The position numbers and the translations under genes are program-made. From Burkholderia sp. 8Y (GTDB taxonomy: Bacteria; Pseudomonadota; Gammaproteobacteria; Burkholderiales; Burkholderiaceae), in assembly GCF_902506145.1 (NCBI RefSeq), contig NZ_LR733519.1:1834314-1898313 (forward strand): a DNA stretch of 64,000 nucleotides. Direction: 5' to 3'. Under the pieces are notes generated by a model. That model saw nothing but the letters and a program-made list of their open reading frames with translations, was not told where the DNA came from and searched no databases. How positions within the stretch are numbered: position 1 is the stretch's first letter; every line of letters starts with the position of its first letter. Of this stretch, positions 51,795-58,216 are shown piece by piece.

Positions 51795-52424
51795 TCACGC
51801 GGCCCGGCGGTTCAATTCGGCGATCATCTGCTCGGCCTCCGCATTGAATTGGAGGAGACCGGGCAGGAGGATCTGTTCGATGTAAGCGTCGTCGCGCTCA
51901 ATGCGCTGGTGGTAGAGGCGGAAGCGTTCGGAGACGCGGGGGTCGTAGCTGATGAACATCCAGTACTTGCGGCCGGTGACCATCATGCAGCCCTGCACCT
52001 GCGGCTTGTGCTCTTCAGGCATGCCGTGGAGCAGGGTGTTGATGTGGACCGCCTCGTCCATCGGGCACTTCGATTCGTACCCGCCGTCGGTGCCGATCAG
52101 ACCGTCGGGGCTCGCGCCGATGAACGGATAGTCCGGATGCAGCGTGAACTCGGCGGGCATCACGATGTGTCCTGTCTCCAGCTCGAACGCCTCTTTCGCG
52201 AACGCCTCGACTTCCGTCCCCCAGCGCAGCGCGTGGCCATCGATGGAGTGCTTCGGCGTCTCGGCGAGCCGCTCGAAGACGATCTCGCGCATGTACTTGT
52301 CGCGCGCGGCGGTCGGCTTGCCGGCCTTCGTCAGGCTGATGACGTCGACGAAGCGCGAGGCGGTCAGGCGGCCCGCGCGCTGCGCGCGCCACTCGTCGGA
52401 TCGTTGTTCGACGACTTCACTCAT
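51795..52424 (-). CDS. YqaJ/lambda-Exo-type 5'-3' exonuclease
   Basis: The 209-residue nuclease shows the YqaJ-family set: QRSDEWRAQRAGRLTASRF (about 7-25), FIGASPDGLIG with the catalytic Asp (about 117-127), and ESKCPMDEAVHI with the E-x-K pair (about 132-143). It digests one strand of duplex ends so that RecT can anneal the other. GAAGGAGGCAGCC precedes ATG 52424. It overlaps recT by 8 nt. Confidence 0.9.
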   Translation of the reverse strand: MSEVVEQRSDEWRAQRAGRLTASRFVDVISLTKAGKPTAARDKYMREIVFERLAETPKHSIDGHALRWGTEVEAFAKEAFELETGHIVMPAEFTLHPDYPFIGASPDGLIGTDGGYESKCPMDEAVHINTLLHGMPEEHKPQVQGCMMVTGRKYWMFISYDPRVSERFRLYHQRIERDDAYIEQILLPGLLQFNAEAEQMIAELNRRAA

Positions 52425-53367
52425 GGCTGCCTCCTTCGTTCGGGGTAACGTCTTCGGCGCCGGCCATTGCCTTCAGGCGGTTGAGTTCTGCCGCTCCGAT
52501 CGCTTTACGGTCTGCTGCGCTCAGCGAGTCGCCGTTCGCCAGCTTTCCGCCGGCCCATGCTTTCGCGAGAGCTTCCTGACCGCCTTCCTTCGCGACGAAT
52601 TCCAGTTCGCTGATGAGCACGTCGTGCCGCTCGGTGCGTTGCCCGGTTGGACGCGCGGCTGCGGCGACTTCGCTCGGCGTGGCCTTCGGCGTGATGTCCT
52701 TCATAGACGGCTGGCCTTCGAACTCATCAGGCGTGTAGACACCGAGAATCACGTCCGGCGTGTAGAGGCGGGCCCAGCGTTTGATCGCGAGATACGCGAG
52801 CTGCTGGCGCGGATCGTCGGCCCAGAGAGGCGAGTTCCGCACGCGGGCTTGCGCGAGGAGAAGGTCGAGAACGCGCGGTTCCTCTTCACCCTTAAGCGTC
52901 GCCCACACACGCACACCGAGGCCGTCTTCGTCTGCCATCGACCAACCAGGCACGCGGTATTCCGACTTCTTTCCGTCCTTGTCGCTGGTCCGGATGTTGA
53001 ATTTGCCGATGACCTTCGTCCAGTCTCCGTACCAGCCGTAGTGGATGCGATCACGCGTCGGCGCCAGTGAGGTGATAACCGCGTTCACCAGCTGCGCCTC
53101 ATAGCCGATCTGGTTGTTCACGAAGTGGGTCTTCTGTGCCACCGCGTACGGGTTCATCTTCCACTGCATGGCTTGCAGCACGACTGCGGCACAGTCGGCG
53201 GTGTTGCCGCGCAGGTGCTGCGGGATTGTCGACTTGCCGCTCGACATCATTTCGGCGAACTTCATCACCGAGTCCATGACTGCGGTGTCGAGCATCAGCG
53301 CGGTCGTGCTCATCGGAACGTTGGATCCGGAGTACTCGGCGAGGGCGGTTTCATTCTGGTCAGACAT
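52417..53367 (-). CDS. recT: RecT-family single-strand annealing protein
   Basis: The 316-residue protein follows RecT: IPQHLRGNTADCAAVVLQAMQWKMNPYAVAQKTHFVNNQIGYEAQLVNAVI (about 48-98), a central variable part with GVRVWATLKGEE, and QQLAYLAIKRWARLYTPDVILGVYTPDEF (about 188-216). The C-terminal third is Ala-rich and probably binds the partner nuclease or SSB. With the exonuclease it forms a phage recombination pair. GGAGAAATC precedes ATG 53367. Confidence 0.92.
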   Translation of the reverse strand: MSDQNETALAEYSGSNVPMSTTALMLDTAVMDSVMKFAEMMSSGKSTIPQHLRGNTADCAAVVLQAMQWKMNPYAVAQKTHFVNNQIGYEAQLVNAVITSLAPTRDRIHYGWYGDWTKVIGKFNIRTSDKDGKKSEYRVPGWSMADEDGLGVRVWATLKGEEEPRVLDLLLAQARVRNSPLWADDPRQQLAYLAIKRWARLYTPDVILGVYTPDEFEGQPSMKDITPKATPSEVAAAARPTGQRTERHDVLISELEFVAKEGGQEALAKAWAGGKLANGDSLSAADRKAIGAAELNRLKAMAGAEDVTPNEGGSHE

Positions 53368-53406
53368 GATTTCTCCTTCCCCCAGACTCTGCGGGGCTTG
53401 ATGGAT

Positions 53407-54507
53407 TTAGGCGGGGGACGTTTCGGTGGTGAGGTTCAGGAGCCAGCGGAAGACATGCTTGCGCTCCACGTCGTAGTGCGCGGCAAGCACGTCGACGATG
53501 TCGTCCGCGCTTGGACCGTTCTCGACGAACTGCTCGTGCTCCCGGCGCTTCTGCTCGGCTATCTTCGCGTCCTTCTCGGCGCGGATGCGATCGGCTTCCT
53601 TGCGCGCCGCTTCCTCTTCAGCCCGGCGCTTCGCAGACGCTTCCTCTTCCTGCCGGCGACGCTCGGCCGCCAGTTCTGCCTGCTGCCGCGCGATCTCGTC
53701 GCGCTGCGCCTGCATCTCGGCTTCGTGCGCCTCGCGCTCGGCACGCAGCTTTGCTTCTGCCGCGGCGCGTTCGGCGCGCAACCTGGCTTCCTCTGCCTCG
53801 CGTTCGGCGCGCGCTTTGCGCTCGGCCTCTGCACGCTCAGCCGCCGCTTGGCGCTCGCGCTCTTCCTGCTCGGCACGGAGGCGGGCGAGTTCTGCGCGCT
53901 CCGCTTCGATGCTCGCCTGCTCGGCTTCCTTGGCGAGCGCGTCGGCGTGCCGCTCGCGCAGCCACTTGATAGTCTGGTACTGCTTGGCCTGTGCCTCGCC
54001 GGTGAACTCACCGAATTCGTCGATGGAGATGACCATCTGGTCGACGCGCTCGACATGTTCGGCGATTTCCGCCGATGACTTGTTCGCCGCCGCCATCGCA
54101 TCGAGCATGAAGGCCTCGATGCGCGCCTTGATCGACGCGATCCGCCGCTCCTCCGCCTCTCTGGCTGCGCGCTTCTCGGCTTCGCGCTCCGCATCCCACG
54201 CGTCACGCAGCGACTGCAACCGTGCTTCCTCGGCCTCGGTGATGGTCACCAGCCGCTTCTGCTCTTCGATGACCGCCTTTGAGAACGCCGTCGCATCCTC
54301 GCGCGCTGCCTTGCCCGCCTTCTCGATCTCGACGCGCGCGGTCTTCAGCACCATGTAGGCGAAATGGCACTGAGTTCTGGCGTCTGCGTTCTTGATCTCG
54401 ACGATCGATGCGGACTGCGTGACCAGCTCGCGCAGCTTCTTCTCATGCTCCGGCGCGCTAAGCGCGACTGCTGCGCGCTCAACCACCGTCAGTTGCGTTG
54501 CTTCCAT
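53407..54507 (-). CDS. long coiled-coil phage protein
   Basis: The 366-residue protein has a globular N-terminal part (about 1-190; MEATQLTVVERAAVALSAPE, then HFAYMVLKTARVEIEKAGKAAREDATAFSKAV) and a highly charged coiled coil (about 190-330, repeats of AERAEAERKARAEREAEEARLRAERAAAEAK). It ends in a small domain, SADDIVDVLAAHYDVERKHVFRWLL. Its place before recT and exo suggests a recombination accessory role. ATG 54507 is chosen for GGAGATAACG; an earlier in-frame ATG lacks such a site. Confidence 0.75.
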   Translation of the reverse strand: MEATQLTVVERAAVALSAPEHEKKLRELVTQSASIVEIKNADARTQCHFAYMVLKTARVEIEKAGKAAREDATAFSKAVIEEQKRLVTITEAEEARLQSLRDAWDAEREAEKRAAREAEERRIASIKARIEAFMLDAMAAANKSSAEIAEHVERVDQMVISIDEFGEFTGEAQAKQYQTIKWLRERHADALAKEAEQASIEAERAELARLRAEQEERERQAAAERAEAERKARAEREAEEARLRAERAAAEAKLRAEREAHEAEMQAQRDEIARQQAELAAERRRQEEEASAKRRAEEEAARKEADRIRAEKDAKIAEQKRREHEQFVENGPSADDIVDVLAAHYDVERKHVFRWLLNLTTETSPA

Positions 54508-54622
54508 CGTTATCTCCAGCCCCAGACTCGGCAGGGCGTTAGGGTTAAGTACTCCTACGCACAAAGGACTGAAAAATAGACGCTTCGAAAACGTCCATCA
54601 GTCAGTGCTCTGTCGCTGCGCT

Positions 54623-54964
54623 TCAGATCACTCGCGACTCCGTCGTCGCGATCTCGATGCTGTCGCACAGCAGGGCCGCTTGCACCATGGCCTTCAATTC
54701 GGTGGCGAACGGCAATTCGTCCGACATCGTCAGGTAGTGCAGCCGCCCGATCTCGCGCGGCAGCGTCGAGATCCGCTCCAGCGCGAGGATGAAGTCGCTC
54801 GTGCTCATGCTTGCGATCCGTTTCTGGTAAATCTCGTCGGCCCGCTTGTTGACGTACTCTTGGCGGCGCTCTTGCTCCGCCTCGTCGCGGTCGAACATCG
54901 CTAGATCGCGGTCAATCGCAAAGTCAGCCATTCTTGTTGCAAGGAAAGGCGTCACTGCTCTCAT
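54623..54964 (-). CDS. first gene of the leftward operon, unknown
   Basis: The 113-residue protein (MRAVTPFLATRMADFAIDRDLAMFDRDEAEQERRQEYVNKRADEIYQKRIASM, then FILALERISTLPREIGRL) is helical and charged. AAGGAG lies 8 nt before ATG 54964. In lambda this first position is gene N, but a canonical Arg-rich boxB-binding helix is not obvious; the segment ERRQEYVNKRADEIYQKR is the closest thing. Confidence 0.6.
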   Translation of the reverse strand: MRAVTPFLATRMADFAIDRDLAMFDRDEAEQERRQEYVNKRADEIYQKRIASMSTSDFILALERISTLPREIGRLHYLTMSDELPFATELKAMVQAALLCDSIEIATTESRVI

Positions 54965-55156
54965 GTCTTTGCTCCTTTGTCTTAGCGGTGCGTCGTCTTC
55001 TAACGGCGCACTGGTAAAACAGTTCAATCCGCGCGGCGTTCTATAGCTGCATCTGGCAGCCAGGCACCGCGCGGATAGGCGTCGATCTTGTTGTGTCCGG
55101 GGTAACGCGTTGCGCCCGGTGCCTAGCCACTCCCGTTAGGAAGTCATCGGCATGTA

Positions 55157-55201
55157 CGGCCTTTCGGCCGGTTCTATCGCTTGACAGGTTGTTAAGGAGC
55201 G
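55157..55201 (-). promoter_or_regulatory. nut-like site: boxA and boxB hairpin in the PL leader
   Basis: On the minus strand the leader reads CGCTCCTTAACAA (55201-55189), one mismatch from the core of the bacterial boxA GCTCTTTAACAA, then 18 nt later CGGCC-GAAA-GGCCG (55170-55157), a 5-bp hairpin with a GNRA loop like boxB. The order boxA then boxB, upstream of the first gene, is that of lambda nutL. The spacing is longer than in lambda (8 nt). Confidence 0.55.
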
Positions 55202-55244
55202 TCGCCCTTGTAGGCGGTGCGCGGTTCGGTCAGCGCATGGAGGC

Positions 55245-55273
55245 ATTAAACACTATGTTTAAACAACTGTCAA
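55245..55273 (-). promoter_or_regulatory. PL promoter of the leftward operon
   Basis: Leftward TTGACA (55273-55268), 17-bp spacer, TTTAAT (55250-55245). The -35 box is perfect. The -35 overlaps operator OL2 and the -10 overlaps OL1, so repressor binding must block it. The predicted start near 55238 gives a leader of about 270 nt before the first gene. Confidence 0.8.
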
Positions 55274-55284
55274 ACATTTTGTTT
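55248..55284. promoter_or_regulatory. left operators OL1 and OL2
   Basis: AAACA-CTA-TGTTT (55248-55260) and AAACA-TTT-TGTTT (55272-55284) are perfect dyads of the same type as those upstream of the Cro-like gene. Their centres are 24 bp apart, and a half site TGTTTAAA lies at 55302-55309. They flank and overlap PL. Confidence 0.8.
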
Positions 55285-55373
55285 AAGGGCGCTTCGTAGG
55301 ATGTTTAAATTGCGGATCGTCGCGAGGAGCCTTCGGAATCGGCCTAAACTTCGTAGGGACAATCGGAGGGTTT

Positions 55374-55574
55374 ATGACACCGGGCGACGTCATCACGATC
55401 TTTGAGCGGCTGAACGTCGAGGGAAGGGCGGACGTGCCGCTGGATGAAACGGTGGCTGGATTCGCGGCTTGGCTAGCCGGCGCGTGGGACTATCTCCCCG
55501 ACGACGACATCGCGCTGCTGACGTCGGTCGGCGCCACGCTGTGGAGGGAAGGGCTCGCCGGGTGGCAGAAATGA
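55374..55574 (+). CDS. small phage protein with a DnaB-like N-terminus
   Basis: The 66-residue protein starts MTPGDVITIFERLNVEGRAD and continues with FAAWLAGAWDYLPDDDIALLTSVGATL. Residues 5-19 closely match a segment in this prophage's DnaB (DVITVFERLNAEGRA). GGAGGG precedes ATG 55374. It converges with the repressor gene and ends just before a hairpin terminator. Function unknown. Confidence 0.55.
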   Translation: MTPGDVITIFERLNVEGRADVPLDETVAGFAAWLAGAWDYLPDDDIALLTSVGATLWREGLAGWQK

Positions 55575-55578
55575 AAAA

Positions 55579-55596
55579 GCCCCGCGCGGGCGGGGC
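55579..55596. terminator. terminator between the small rightward gene and the repressor
   Basis: GCCCCGC (55579-55585) and GCGGGGC (55590-55596) pair around a 4-nt loop. On the minus strand the stem is followed by TTTTT, so it is a good intrinsic terminator for the repressor gene that ends at 55623; on the plus strand a weaker T-rich stretch follows. Confidence 0.75.
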
Positions 55597-55622
55597 CTCA
55601 GTCCTTTTGTTGCGGTACTAAC

Positions 55623-56618
55623 TCACTCAGGCCGCCAGCTCGACGGGCGGCAGATCGCGCGGACGAAATGGATCTTCTCAATCTCATCGTCCGCCAAGGC
55701 AATCGGCTTGTGCGCGTCGTTCGCGGAGATCAGGTGGGTCCGGCCGGCACGCTTGTACAGGAACTCCTTCACCATCACTCGTCCGTCCTTGGACTTCACG
55801 AGCACTTCATCGCCCGGCTCTATTGGCTGGTTCGGCTCGATCACTACAAACTCACCGGCCTTGATTCTGGGGCGCATCGAGTCGCCCTCGCACTTCAGCG
55901 CGTACGCGTTCGGATCTTGTGTCGGAAAGTCGATGTAACCGTCGCCATGGCCGACCGGAAACTCAAGGTCTGCCCAATGCCCGTTATCACCTAGCTGCGC
56001 CCTACCCACCACGGGAATTGCTCTCCACTTCGTTATTGGAATAGGGCGAAACTCGTCGGTGAACCTGACCGTAATTCCAGGGTCGCCCTTGCCCTTGGTC
56101 AGCCACACCGCATTAACGCCGTAGGTGTTCTGGATGGATACCGCTTGGGCAAGAGTGATTTCTGGCCCTTCGCCTTCCATCCACTTGGAAGCGGCATCAA
56201 TTCCGACGCCAGCGACAGATGCAATCTCCGAGCTGGTCAGCCCTTTGTCGTGTAGCGCAGCCCGCAGGCGCTGCGACGATGTCATCGTGCTCGCGTCGTT
56301 ACCAGAGGCCATCGTACGCGTGTCAGCAGACGCCGAATCTGCGATTTCGCCAAGTTTTTGTTCGCTATTCGGCGAATTGACTTCGACCGCTGGTGGGTTG
56401 CTCTCCAGCAGCATGGGGGGCTGGCCTGTCATGACCCACGTCGCACTGCATCCGATCTTGTCCTGGGCGTCCAGGAGCCCTGCCGCGGAGATGCCGCGCC
56501 GCTCCCAATTGTTAACTGCCTGTGGAGAGACGTTGAGGAGGCGCGCGAGCTCAGTTGGCGTCGTCACGCCGTGCAACAGGCGGGCCGCTTCATATAGTCG
56601 AGTCATGGTTTCGTGCAT
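55623..56618 (-). CDS. CI-like phage repressor with two HTH domains and S24 peptidase
   Basis: The 331-residue protein has a first HTH (about 10-50; TTPTELARLLNVSPQAVNNWERRGISAAGLL), a second HTH (about 110-165; SSQRLRAALHDKGLTSSEIASVAGVGIDAASKW), and a LexA/S24 domain (about 195-330) with Ser in CEGDSMRPRI and Lys in RVMVKEF. Most CI proteins have only one HTH. RecA-stimulated self-cleavage likely induces the phage. The start (56618 or 56606) is uncertain because no Shine-Dalgarno is clear. Its promoter region overlaps operator O3, so it is likely autoregulated. Confidence 0.88.
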   Translation of the reverse strand: MHETMTRLYEAARLLHGVTTPTELARLLNVSPQAVNNWERRGISAAGLLDAQDKIGCSATWVMTGQPPMLLESNPPAVEVNSPNSEQKLGEIADSASADTRTMASGNDASTMTSSQRLRAALHDKGLTSSEIASVAGVGIDAASKWMEGEGPEITLAQAVSIQNTYGVNAVWLTKGKGDPGITVRFTDEFRPIPITKWRAIPVVGRAQLGDNGHWADLEFPVGHGDGYIDFPTQDPNAYALKCEGDSMRPRIKAGEFVVIEPNQPIEPGDEVLVKSKDGRVMVKEFLYKRAGRTHLISANDAHKPIALADDEIEKIHFVRAICRPSSWRPE

Positions 56619-56639
56619 AGCCCGAATGTTCGCCGAATT

Positions 56640-56691
56640 AAACACTTTGTTGTTCAACATAGTGTTTGCTTTTTTTCTAAACATAGTGTTT
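56640..56691. promoter_or_regulatory. right operators O3, O4 and O5
   Basis: AAACA-CTT-TGTTG (56640-56652), CAACA-TAG-TGTTT (56655-56667) and AAACA-TAG-TGTTT (56679-56691) share the dyad AAACA-N3-TGTTT. O4 and O5 are centred 24 bp apart, the same as OL1-OL2. O3 is imperfect, as expected for a low-affinity site controlling the repressor promoter. Confidence 0.8.
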
Positions 56692-56694
56692 AAT
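56666..56694 (+). promoter_or_regulatory. PR promoter of the rightward operon
   Basis: TTGCTT (56666-56671), 17-bp spacer, TTTAAT (56689-56694). The -35 overlaps O4 and the -10 overlaps O5, the same geometry as PL. The predicted start, near 56700-56702, coincides with the ATG of the Cro-like gene, so its mRNA may be leaderless. Confidence 0.7.
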
Positions 56695-56699
56695 ACGGC

Positions 56700-56894
56700 A
56701 TGGACACGAAACCCAACATCACTGCCGACCGAAAGCTCATCGAATCCCTCGGTGGGTCTGCCCAGGTTGCGAAGACTCTCAACTTCGGCCCCGGAGGGGT
56801 TCAGCGCGTCGATAACTGGAAGCGCAGGGGGATTCCCGCAGCAGTCAAGCTGGACTGGCCGCATATCTTCTTGAGACGCCGCGCTGGTCCTTAG
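56700..56894 (+). CDS. Cro-like small DNA-binding protein
   Basis: The 64-residue protein (MDTKPNITADRKLIESLGGSAQVAKTLNFGPGGVQRVDNWKRRGIPAAVKL) has a helix-turn-helix with GGVQRVDNWKRRGIPAAVK, as in YdaS/Cro-like phage regulators. It begins 8 bp after operator O5 with no ribosome site, which fits leaderless translation. As first gene of the rightward operon it probably competes with the repressor for the operators. Confidence 0.75.
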   Translation: MDTKPNITADRKLIESLGGSAQVAKTLNFGPGGVQRVDNWKRRGIPAAVKLDWPHIFLRRRAGP

Positions 56895-56951
56895 GGGTTT
56901 CCTTCCGGCTCTCATCATTGAGCGCACCCGCTTCTGGGTAAGTTTCATCGT

Positions 56952-56976
56952 TTTAGGGGTCTTCGAGACCCCTAAA
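56952..56976 (+). terminator. perfect 11-bp hairpin after the Cro-like gene
   Basis: TTTAGGGGTCT (56952-56962) and AGACCCCTAAA (56966-56976) pair around TCG. Only a short T-run follows (ATTTGG), so it may be a leaky tR1-like terminator or a protein-binding palindrome. It lies between the Cro-like gene and the next regulator. Confidence 0.5.
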
Positions 56977-57044
56977 TTTGGCAACACGGGCAACCAGTAA
57001 TCCAAGCAGTAACCCGATTGTATTTTTCTAAGTGGAAGGAACTG

Positions 57045-57428
57045 ATGCAGACACAACAAACGCCGCACAAGGCCGCTGCTCAAGCACTTCAGCGCGACGT
57101 CGTTTCGGATGCGCCGCGCTTTCTGCCTGATGACCTGATCGCCCAGTGCGGATCTTTCCGTGATGCGGTGTGGCTCGCCTGGGAAAACCGGTCGATCCGC
57201 GGCATGACGAAAAGGACGCTCGCGGAAGTGTGTGGGCTCTACGCCCCGCACGTCACGAACTTCGTGAACGCGCAGGGGTTCGACTCGAAGGGCAAGAAGC
57301 GGGCGGATTTGCCGGCCGAAAAGGTCGACGAGTTCGAGCGTGTAGTAGGCAACCGGGCCATCAGCCAGTGGTTGGCTGACCGGGCCGAGTTGACCATTTT
57401 GGAGAGGATGATCGCCAACAAGAGGTGA
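57045..57428 (+). CDS. phage HTH regulator in the CII position
   Basis: The 127-residue protein has a helix-turn-helix-like core (MTKRTLAEVCGLYAPHVTNFVNAQGFDSKGKKRADLPAEKVDEFERVVGNRAISQWLADRAELT, about 54-118), as in many Burkholderia and Ralstonia prophages, where it lies between cro and the replication genes like lambda cII. ATG 57045 with GGAAGGAACTG is preferred over the upstream start. Its target is unknown. Confidence 0.75.
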   Translation: MQTQQTPHKAAAQALQRDVVSDAPRFLPDDLIAQCGSFRDAVWLAWENRSIRGMTKRTLAEVCGLYAPHVTNFVNAQGFDSKGKKRADLPAEKVDEFERVVGNRAISQWLADRAELTILERMIANKR

Positions 57429-57429
57429 C

Positions 57430-57612
57430 ATGACAGACGAGGAAGCGGTTGCAAAGGTAGACGGGGCCATTAAAGCAGCACAAAAACGAGTCGGTAACGA
57501 CCAGAAGTTGATTCGGGAGGATCTGAGGCAGCAACGGTTGACTGATCCGAGCCTGTTTGAAGCATTCAAGCAGATCGGGCAGTTGATGCAACAGACGCAG
57601 CAAGGGCATTAA
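57430..57612 (+). CDS. small phage hypothetical protein
   Basis: The 60-residue protein (MTDEEAVAKVDGAIKAAQKR, then EDLRQQRLTDPSLFEAFKQIGQL) is entirely helical and Gln-rich at the end. GAGGTGAC precedes ATG 57430. It starts 1 bp after the previous stop. Confidence 0.6.
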   Translation: MTDEEAVAKVDGAIKAAQKRVGNDQKLIREDLRQQRLTDPSLFEAFKQIGQLMQQTQQGH

Positions 57613-57724
57613 ACGACGCGCCGGCCAACCGCCGGCGCTCGCGAAGTTGGATGAATCGACACAGAAGCAGGTTTCACGGGAAGCCTCCTTCTGTTCCGAT
57701 TTAGTACTCCTCAGGGGAGCCAAC

Positions 57725-58027
57725 ATGAACCAAGAGATTTACAGCGCACGCTCAGGGCGCCGTGTTGCCGACACGCAGCACGAAGCATTCCACTCGCTGA
57801 CCGTCAAGCAGCTCTGCCACACCCAGCAGATGGTGATGGACTGCTTCGATGGCAGCGAGACCCTTCTCACGCGCGAGCAGATCTCCGCGCAAACCAACCT
57901 GAAGCTGTCCAGCGTGTGCGGCCGAGTGCGCGCTCTCATCGATGCCGGTCGCCTGCAAGTCCGTGGCTCCGTGCGTGATCTGCACACGGGCAAGCGTCAG
58001 GAACTTCTCGGCCTCCCGAAGGCGTAA
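57725..58027 (+). CDS. winged-helix-like phage DNA-binding protein
   Basis: The 100-residue protein (MNQEIYSARSGRRVADTQHEAFHSL) contains a MarR-like winged helix pattern: LTREQISAQTNLKLSSVCGRVRALIDAGRLQVRGSVRDLHTGKRQELLGL (about 47-97). GGGGAGCC precedes ATG 57725. It may regulate or help replication initiation at the origin in the next genes. Confidence 0.7.
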   Translation: MNQEIYSARSGRRVADTQHEAFHSLTVKQLCHTQQMVMDCFDGSETLLTREQISAQTNLKLSSVCGRVRALIDAGRLQVRGSVRDLHTGKRQELLGLPKA

Positions 58028-58029
58028 CC

Positions 58030-58215
58030 ATGACATCGACCAATCTCGACGCGGCGCGCGAGGCTCGCATCAATGAGCTCTGCCACCGCATGACCATGAG
58101 CGACGCACGCGACGTCCGCGTTTGGCTGTGCGCCGAGCTGAAGCGCGAGATGAAGGCGCTCAATGACGAGCGTCTGGCGCGTCTGAATGATGCTTTGCTG
58201 ACCGCCGAGGCCTGA
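58030..58215 (+). CDS. small phage hypothetical protein
   Basis: The 61-residue protein (MTSTNLDAAREARINELCHRMTMSD, then RVWLCAELKREMKALNDERLARLN) is helical and charged. It begins 2 bp after the winged-helix gene and ends 1 bp before the replication gene, so the cluster is translated as a unit. Confidence 0.6.
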   Translation: MTSTNLDAAREARINELCHRMTMSDARDVRVWLCAELKREMKALNDERLARLNDALLTAEA

Positions 58216-58216
58216 A

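Noticed and set aside
55093..55299. Plus-strand frame of 68 codons in the PL leader
   Set aside because: It runs through the nut-like site, PL and operators, has no ribosome site, and its composition is not coding-like.
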